DNA of 64,000 nt from Noviherbaspirillum soli (GTDB lineage: Bacteria > Pseudomonadota > Gammaproteobacteria > Burkholderiales > Burkholderiaceae_D). Made by a program: the position numbers and the translations under genes. The notes below the pieces were generated by a model. That model was given only the letters and a program-made list of their open reading frames with translations, was not told the origin of the DNA and ran no database searches. The stretch lies in the NCBI RefSeq assembly GCF_015352955.1, contig NZ_JACYOX010000022.1, positions 31,281-95,280 of the forward strand, read 5' to 3'. Positions 59,231 through 64,000 of the stretch are shown here, in pieces. Each line of letters begins with the position of its first letter. Position 1 is the stretch's first letter.

Positions 59231-60778
59231 ATGGCCGCCAACCCAGAAAAACTGATCATCTTCGACACCACGCTGCGTGACGGCGAGCAGTCGCCAGGCG
59301 CGTCGATGACCAAGGATGAAAAGATCCGCATCGCCCGCCAGCTCGAGCGGCTGAAGGTGGATGTCATCGAAGCCGGCTTCGCCGCTTCCTCGCAAGGCGA
59401 TTTCGAAGCGATCAGGGCCATCGCCGGCTTGATCAAGGACTCCACCGTCTGCTCGCTGTCGCGCGCCAATGACCGCGACATTGCGCGCGCCGCCGAGGCG
59501 CTGGCCGCCGCGTCGCGCAAGCGCATCCACACCTTCATCGCCACTTCGGCGCTGCACATGGAGAAGAAGCTGCGCATGACGCCGGACCAGGTGCATGAGC
59601 AGGCCAGGCTGGCAGTGCGCTTTGCGCGCCAGTTCACCGACGACGTCGAGTTCAGCCCGGAAGACGGCAGCCGCTCCGACATGGACTTCCTGTGCCGGGT
59701 GATCGAATCGGTCATCGACGAAGGCGCCACCACGATCAACTTCGCCGACACCGTTGGCTATGGCGTGCCCGAGCTGTACGGCAACATGATCCGCACATTG
59801 CGCGAGCGCATTCCCAATTCCGACAAGGCGATCTGGTCGGTGCATTGCCATAACGACCTCGGCATGGCGGTCGCCAACTCGCTGGCCGGCGTGATGATAG
59901 GCGGCGCGCGCCAGGTCGAGTGCACCATCAATGGCCTGGGCGAGCGTGCCGGCAATACGGCGCTGGAGGAAATCGTGATGGCGGTGCGCACCCGGCGCGA
60001 CCATTTCAACCTGGAAGTCGGCGTCGATGCGAGCCAGATCGTGCCGACCTCCAAGCTGGTGTCGCAGATCACCGGCTTCGCGGTGCAGCCCAACAAGTCG
60101 GTGGTGGGCGCCAACGCCTTCGCCCATGCCTCCGGCATCCACCAGGACGGCATCCTGAAGGCACGCGACACCTACGAAATCATGCGCGCCGAAGACGTGG
60201 GCTGGACCGCCAACAAGATCGTGCTGGGCAAGCTGTCCGGGCGCAATGCGTTCAAGCAGCGCTTGGAAGAACTGGGCATCAAGCTCGACTCGGAAGCCGA
60301 AGTCAATGCCGCATTCAGCCGCTTCAAGGAACTGGCGGACCGCAAGGCCGATATCTTCGACGAAGACATCATGGCGCTGGTGTCGGACGAGCAGCAGTCG
60401 CATGAAAACGAGTATTACCGTTACGTGTCGCTGTCCCAGCATTCCGAAACCGGCGAGCGCCCCGCAGCGCGCGTGGTGTTTTCGGTCGATGGGCGCGAAG
60501 TCAGCTGCGAGGGGCAGGGCAACGGCCCGGTCGACGCGATCGTCAATGCGATCGAGTCCAATACGCAGAGCGGCGCCGAGCTGCTGCTGTTCTCGGTGAA
60601 TGCGATCACCACCGGCACCCAGTCGCAGGGCGAGGTGACGATGCGCCTGTCGAAGTCGGGCCGCATCGTCAACGGCGTCGGCGCCGACCTCGACATCGTG
60701 GTGGCCTCGGCCAAGGCCTACTTGTCCGCGCTTAACAAGCTGCATTCCAAGACCGAGAAGCTCAACCCGCAGCTTTGA
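59231..60778 (+). CDS. leuA: 2-isopropylmalate synthase
   Basis: First committed leucine step: condenses 2-oxoisovalerate with acetyl-CoA; 515 aa long form with C-terminal LeuA regulatory domain. [15 protein letters not shown] carries the catalytic Arg and Asp; metal histidines in [35 protein letters not shown]; and the regulatory part beginning about residue 395. The C-terminal domain ([16 protein letters not shown]) suggests leucine feedback inhibition. It stands apart from leuCDB, following pssA as in many beta-proteobacteria. Confidence 0.97.
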   Translation: MAANPEKLIIFDTTLRDGEQSPGASMTKDEKIRIARQLERLKVDVIEAGFAASSQGDFEAIRAIAGLIKDSTVCSLSRANDRDIARAAEALAAASRKRIHTFIATSALHMEKKLRMTPDQVHEQARLAVRFARQFTDDVEFSPEDGSRSDMDFLCRVIESVIDEGATTINFADTVGYGVPELYGNMIRTLRERIPNSDKAIWSVHCHNDLGMAVANSLAGVMIGGARQVECTINGLGERAGNTALEEIVMAVRTRRDHFNLEVGVDASQIVPTSKLVSQITGFAVQPNKSVVGANAFAHASGIHQDGILKARDTYEIMRAEDVGWTANKIVLGKLSGRNAFKQRLEELGIKLDSEAEVNAAFSRFKELADRKADIFDEDIMALVSDEQQSHENEYYRYVSLSQHSETGERPAARVVFSVDGREVSCEGQGNGPVDAIVNAIESNTQSGAELLLFSVNAITTGTQSQGEVTMRLSKSGRIVNGVGADLDIVVASAKAYLSALNKLHSKTEKLNPQL

Positions 60779-60788
60779 TCGAATCGGC

Positions 60789-60822
60789 GCGAAGGCGACG
60801 AAGCGGTCACGCCCGCCTTCGT
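60789..60822 (+). terminator. Hairpin after leuA, possible terminator
   Basis: A 9-bp stem GCGAAGGCG (60789-60797) / CGCCTTCGT (60814-60822) with one G-T pair and a 16-nt loop. The following TTGCCTCCTTGTT is only partly T-rich. Confidence 0.4.
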
Positions 60823-60847
60823 TGCCTCCTTGTTCCGTGCTATGGTT

Positions 60848-60900
60848 GTTGCGAATTTGTTACGTGGTCCGGCGCTTAATGGACCTTACTTGTTCGCAAC
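60848..60900. repeat. 53-bp interrupted palindrome upstream of ndh
   Basis: The outer arms GTTGCGAA (60848-60855) and TTCGCAAC (60893-60900) are exact reverse complements. An inner GGTCC (60866-60870) / GGACC (60881-60885) pair encloses GGCGCTTAAT. It ends 38 bp before the ndh start, so it may be an operator or RNA hairpin. Confidence 0.55.
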
Positions 60901-60938
60901 TCGCCAGCCGGTCGCCGTGCCGGCTGCAATGACGGCTT

Positions 60939-62249
60939 ATGACTCATATCGTTATCCTGGGCTGTGGTTTCGGTGGCCTGGAAGCCGCGCGTGGACTGGC
61001 ACGCGCCGATGTACAAATCACGCTGATCGATCGCAGCAATCATCATCTTTTCCAGCCCCTGCTGTACCAGGTCGCCACTGCAGGCTTGTCCGGCCCGGCC
61101 ATTGCCGCGCCGATCCGCCACATTCTGGCGCGCCAGCGAAATCTGACCACGCTGATGGGTTCCGTGACGTCGGTGGATATATCAAGGCGCATGGTGCAGT
61201 TGAACGACGGCGCCACCATCCCCTATGACTACCTGATCGTCGCCACTGGCTCGACGCACAGCTACTTCGGCAATGATCAATGGGCGGAGGTGGCGCCGGG
61301 ATTGAAGACGCTGGGCGATGCCTTCGAGATCCGGCGCCGCATCCTGATGAGCTTCGAGCATGCGGAGCGTGAACTGGACGAGGAGGCCAGGGCGCCCTGG
61401 CTGACGTTCGCCGTCGTCGGAGCGGGCGCCACCGGCGTGGAAATGGCCGGCACCATGACCGAAATAGGGCAGTACACCCTGAACGGCGAATATCGCCGTA
61501 TTGACTCAAGGAAGGCCCGTGTCGTGCTGATCGAAGGAAGCGACCGGGTATTGCCGCCGTATCCGCCAGACCTGTCCGAAAAGGCGAGAAAGCAGCTCGA
61601 GCGCCTGGGCGTGGAAGTGCGCACCGGCTGCCGCGTCACGGCAATCGACAGGGATGGCGTCACCTTCACCAGCGCCAACGGCGAGGAACGGCTGCATGCG
61701 AAGACAGTGATCTGGTCGGCCGGCGTTGCGGCATCCCCGATCGGCAAGACGCTGGGCGTGGAACTGGACCGTGCCGGCCGGGTTCCTGTCAGCCCGGACC
61801 TGACCATTGCCGGCCATCCGGAGGTCTACGTGATAGGCGACCTGGCCGCCGCCAAGTCCGAGGGCCAGCCGGTGCCCGGCGTATCGCCGGCGGCCAAGCA
61901 GATGGGACGAACGGCCGCCCGCAACATCCTGCTGCACATGCAGGGCAAGCCGGCGGAAACCTTCCGCTACAAGGACTATGGCTCGCTTGCAACCATAGGC
62001 CGGAAGTCGGCGGTCGCCAAGGTCGGCAACATCAAGTTTTCCGGCCTCCCGGCCTGGCTTTTCTGGCTGTTCGTGCATGTCTATTTCCTGATCGGCTTTC
62101 GCAGCCGCCTGATGGTGCTGACCGACTGGGCCTGGGCTTACTTCACCTTCAAGCGCAATGCCAGGCTGGTAGTGGGAACCGAAGAGGAACCTGATGCGCT
62201 GGAAGCAGGCGCTGCGGCCCATCGCAGGCGCGCCAGCCAGGAAACCTGA
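60939..62249 (+). CDS. ndh: Type II NADH dehydrogenase (NDH-2) / NAD(P)/FAD-dependent oxidoreductase
   Basis: 436-aa membrane-peripheral flavoprotein that passes electrons from NADH to quinone without proton pumping. FAD motif HIVILGCGFGGLEAARGLA at residue 3 onwards, NAD motif TFAVVGAGATGVEMAGTM near 165, and the second FAD motif VYVIGDLAAA near 300. The C-terminal membrane-anchor segment WLFWLFVHVYFLIGFRSRLM is typical of NDH-2. Start ATG 60939 has a poor ribosome site; an interrupted palindrome lies just upstream. Confidence 0.9.
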   Translation: MTHIVILGCGFGGLEAARGLARADVQITLIDRSNHHLFQPLLYQVATAGLSGPAIAAPIRHILARQRNLTTLMGSVTSVDISRRMVQLNDGATIPYDYLIVATGSTHSYFGNDQWAEVAPGLKTLGDAFEIRRRILMSFEHAERELDEEARAPWLTFAVVGAGATGVEMAGTMTEIGQYTLNGEYRRIDSRKARVVLIEGSDRVLPPYPPDLSEKARKQLERLGVEVRTGCRVTAIDRDGVTFTSANGEERLHAKTVIWSAGVAASPIGKTLGVELDRAGRVPVSPDLTIAGHPEVYVIGDLAAAKSEGQPVPGVSPAAKQMGRTAARNILLHMQGKPAETFRYKDYGSLATIGRKSAVAKVGNIKFSGLPAWLFWLFVHVYFLIGFRSRLMVLTDWAWAYFTFKRNARLVVGTEEEPDALEAGAAAHRRRASQET

Positions 62250-62351
62250 CCATCAGCATCAGGGCAGTCGCTGCAGCACTCTTGTGCGGTTGCCATTACA
62301 ATCAGTTTCCTTTTCAACCCCGGTCTTACCGACTTTTTTGATGGACATTCC

Positions 62352-63332
62352 ATGCGCGCTATAGAAATCACCCAGCCAGGAGCCCCCGAAGTCCTGCAGT
62401 TATGCGAACGCCCCATGCCTGTGGCCAAGCCAGGCGAGGTCATCATCAAGGTGCATGCCGCCGGCATCAATCGTCCCGATGTATTTCAGCGCACGGGCAA
62501 CTATCCGGTGCCGCCGGGCGCATCCGACCTGCCTGGGCTCGAAGTGGCCGGCGAGATCGTCGATGGCGATCTTGGCAATAGCGGTTTCTCCAAGGGCGAC
62601 ATGGTTTGCGCGCTGGTGCAGGGCGGTGGCTATGCCGAGTACTGCGCTGCACCGGTGGAGCAGTGCCTTCCGGTGCCCAAAGGCATGTCCGCGGTCGAAG
62701 CCGCCTCGCTGCCGGAAACCTTTTTCACTGTCTGGAGCAATGTGTTCGATCGCGGCAACCTGAGCGAAGGCGAAACCCTGCTGGTGCAGGGCGGCACGTC
62801 GGGCATTGGTGTCACTGCGATCCAGCTGGCGACCGCGATGGGCCACAGGGTGTTCGCCACCGCTGGATCGGACGACAAGTGCCGCGCCTGCGAAGAACTG
62901 GGCGCCGAGCGCGGCATCAATTACCGCAGCGAGGACTTCGCGGAAGTCGTGAAGGCCGCAACCGGCGGCAAGGGCGTGGACGTGGTGCTGGACATGGTTG
63001 CCGGCGACTACCTGCCACGCGAAGTCAGCTGCCTGGCCGATGACGGCCGCATCGTCATCATCGCGCTGCTCGGCGGCGCAAAGGCCAATGTCAGCCTCGG
63101 CGACGTGCTGCGCCGTCGCCTCACCATCACCGGCTCGACCCTGCGGCCGCGTCCGGTCGCATTCAAGGCTGCCATCGCTGCAAAGCTCAGGCAGAACGTC
63201 TGGCCGCTGCTGGAGTCAGGCAAGATCAAGCCGGTAATCTACAAGACTTTCCCGCTGGCGGAAGCGGCCCAGGCGCATACGCTGATGGAGTCGAGCACGC
63301 ATGTGGGCAAGATTGTGCTCGAGGTGATTTAA
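62352..63332 (+). CDS. NAD(P)H-quinone oxidoreductase, zinc-free MDR (PIG3-type)
   Basis: 326-aa medium-chain dehydrogenase/reductase of the zeta-crystallin / PIG3 quinone oxidoreductase group. N-terminal GroES-like fold (VHAAGINRPDVFQRTGNYPV) and Rossmann domain with LLVQGGTSGIGVTAIQLATA. No zinc-ligand set is seen. It reduces quinones with NADPH. A TACAAT at 62297-62302 may be the -10. It is adjacent to ndh on the same strand but 100 bp apart. In relatives tpiA-secG-nuo often follow; they are not seen here because an insertion sequence ends the window. Confidence 0.9.
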   Translation: MRAIEITQPGAPEVLQLCERPMPVAKPGEVIIKVHAAGINRPDVFQRTGNYPVPPGASDLPGLEVAGEIVDGDLGNSGFSKGDMVCALVQGGGYAEYCAAPVEQCLPVPKGMSAVEAASLPETFFTVWSNVFDRGNLSEGETLLVQGGTSGIGVTAIQLATAMGHRVFATAGSDDKCRACEELGAERGINYRSEDFAEVVKAATGGKGVDVVLDMVAGDYLPREVSCLADDGRIVIIALLGGAKANVSLGDVLRRRLTITGSTLRPRPVAFKAAIAAKLRQNVWPLLESGKIKPVIYKTFPLAEAAQAHTLMESSTHVGKIVLEVI

Positions 63333-63877
63333 GAGGCTCGCAGCCGTTCGTAGCGGTTGCGACGAACTGGGCCGAAGTTCAGGTTACGAATCAGCCCCAT
63401 TCACTTTTCGACAGTGTCAAGGCGGCCGAAGCGGGCTGCCTTGACGCGGACAATCCATGGCGGATAAGGACCCAGGCATACGAACGTTTGAATCGCTTAC
63501 CAGAGCCAACCTGTCGGTTCGATTTACCCCGCTGATAACTAGGCAGACCAGTCCCAGGCCTCACCTAGCCACTGAAATTTCTCCGCCTTCCGATCCGGCG
63601 ACAGCAAATACTGGCGCCTCAAAGCCGGCATTACGCACCGTCGTCAAGGCATGTCCGCCTGTAAGCATGAAAGTTTTACTTGGGCCTTATCAGGCCAATA
63701 TAAGGATTTTTCAGAGCCCGGCATGGCTGCTTGAGGAGCAGCACAACCTTAATGAGAAAAGCGGAAAACATCCTGCCGGAAAAAACCTCGTTGCAGCCGC
63801 TCAATCCCTGCTTGATCTATGCCGCTTCATAGAAATTCTGCTCAGCAAAATCTATTGGGAAAAATCTGCGTCATCTA
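63333..63877. other. Gene-poor stretch between qor-like gene and the insertion sequence
   Basis: 545 bp without a convincing gene. A 501-bp open frame from 63457 is low-complexity (Pro/Ser/Thr-rich, many Lys) without family motif, and runs into the IS at its end. A small hairpin CGCAGCCG / CGGTTGCG (63339-63361) lies right after the qor stop. Base composition falls visibly after about 63650, consistent with disrupted or foreign DNA next to the IS. Confidence 0.45.
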
Positions 63878-64000
63878 GGGCGTGTCATCAATTAAGCCAG
63901 ACAACAACGGCAGCAAGATGGATGGCGCCGAGGAAGTTGCGGGCGGTCTTATCGTAGCGGGTGGCAATGCTGCGATATTGCTTGAGTTTGTTAAAGAATT
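63878..64000 (-). mobile_element. IS5-family (IS427-type) insertion sequence, right end only
   Basis: The element edge is placed at 63878 where a probable terminal inverted repeat GGGCGTGTCATCAATTAA starts, directly after CTA (possible short target site duplication base). The encoded transposase C-terminus lies inside and reads leftward. The other end is beyond the window. Confidence 0.65.
63888..64000 (-). CDS. IS5-type transposase, C-terminal fragment
   Basis: 37 codons are visible on the minus strand and end with TGA at 63888-63890. They read FFNKLKQYRSIATRYDKTAR and NFLGAIHLAAVVVWLN, the classic C-terminus of IS5/IS427-group transposases (KLK.fR.iATRYDKta.nFl..v.la...iwl). The N-terminal part and DDE residues are outside the window. 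Confidence 0.8.
   Translation of the reverse strand, partial: FFNKLKQYRSIATRYDKTARNFLGAIHLAAVVVWLN

Noticed and set aside
63457..63957. A 166-codon plus-strand open frame
   Set aside because: Low-complexity sequence without a family motif. Its 3' end runs into the inverted repeat and the antisense of the IS transposase, so it is not a conserved gene.

Overview
The window is about 64 kb of a GC-rich betaproteobacterial chromosome, most likely from the Oxalobacteraceae (Herbaspirillum / Noviherbaspirillum-like). The basis is protein style and gene order: truA-trpF-trpB-trpA-accD-folC-SPOR-cvpA-purF-metZ, fimV upstream of truA, leuC-leuD-leuB-asd, ilvB-ilvN-ilvC followed by pssA and leuA, and yhbY/rlmE-ftsH-folP-glmM. 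Most of it is conserved housekeeping sequence on the plus strand. Species cannot be fixed from the sequence alone.

Layout. 1-3.9 kb: a truncated Fe3+ ABC-transporter binding protein with a Fur-type box, a patatin-like lipoprotein, an NlpC/P60 hydrolase, a response regulator with a decayed GGDEF domain, and a GlcG/HbpS protein. 4.0-14.6 kb: carAB, greA, yhbY, rlmE, ftsH, folP, glmM. 14.6-14.9 kb: tRNA-Pro(UGG) and tRNA-Arg(UCU). 14.9-17.4 kb: an AT-rich accessory patch with a CesT-type type III secretion chaperone gene followed by a DUF4392 (D-glutamate-cyclase-like) gene whose N-terminus looks like a secretion signal. A near-consensus hrp box lies upstream. 17.4-29.8 kb: redox and membrane genes (D-2-hydroxyacid dehydrogenase, wrbA, yihY, metY, CBS protein, renalase-like oxidoreductase, LplT-PlsC fusion), aroC and an MFS transporter. 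29.9-47.7 kb: leucine, aspartate-semialdehyde, tryptophan, fatty-acid, folate, purine and methionine biosynthesis genes, with fimV and truA among them. 47.7-53.5 kb: a long palindromic element, then LOG, TetR, fasciclin, lipase, RDD, and a sigma factor with DUF3619 and DUF3106 proteins. 53.6-63.3 kb: the ilv operon behind a leader with a short uORF, then a DUF541 protein, pssA, leuA, an NDH-2 and a quinone oxidoreductase. The last 123 bp are the end of an IS5-type insertion sequence.

How the genes fit together. Branched-chain amino acid synthesis is almost complete here: ilvBNC gives the shared steps, and leuA plus leuCDB the leucine branch. carAB feeds arginine and pyrimidines, purF purines, folP/folC folate, glmM peptidoglycan and LPS precursors, and accD and pssA lipids. 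The most unusual content is the chaperone/effector-like pair at 15.4-17.3 kb. Other points of interest are the ilv leader, the 167-bp palindrome at 47.7 kb and the strong terminator directly in front of folP.
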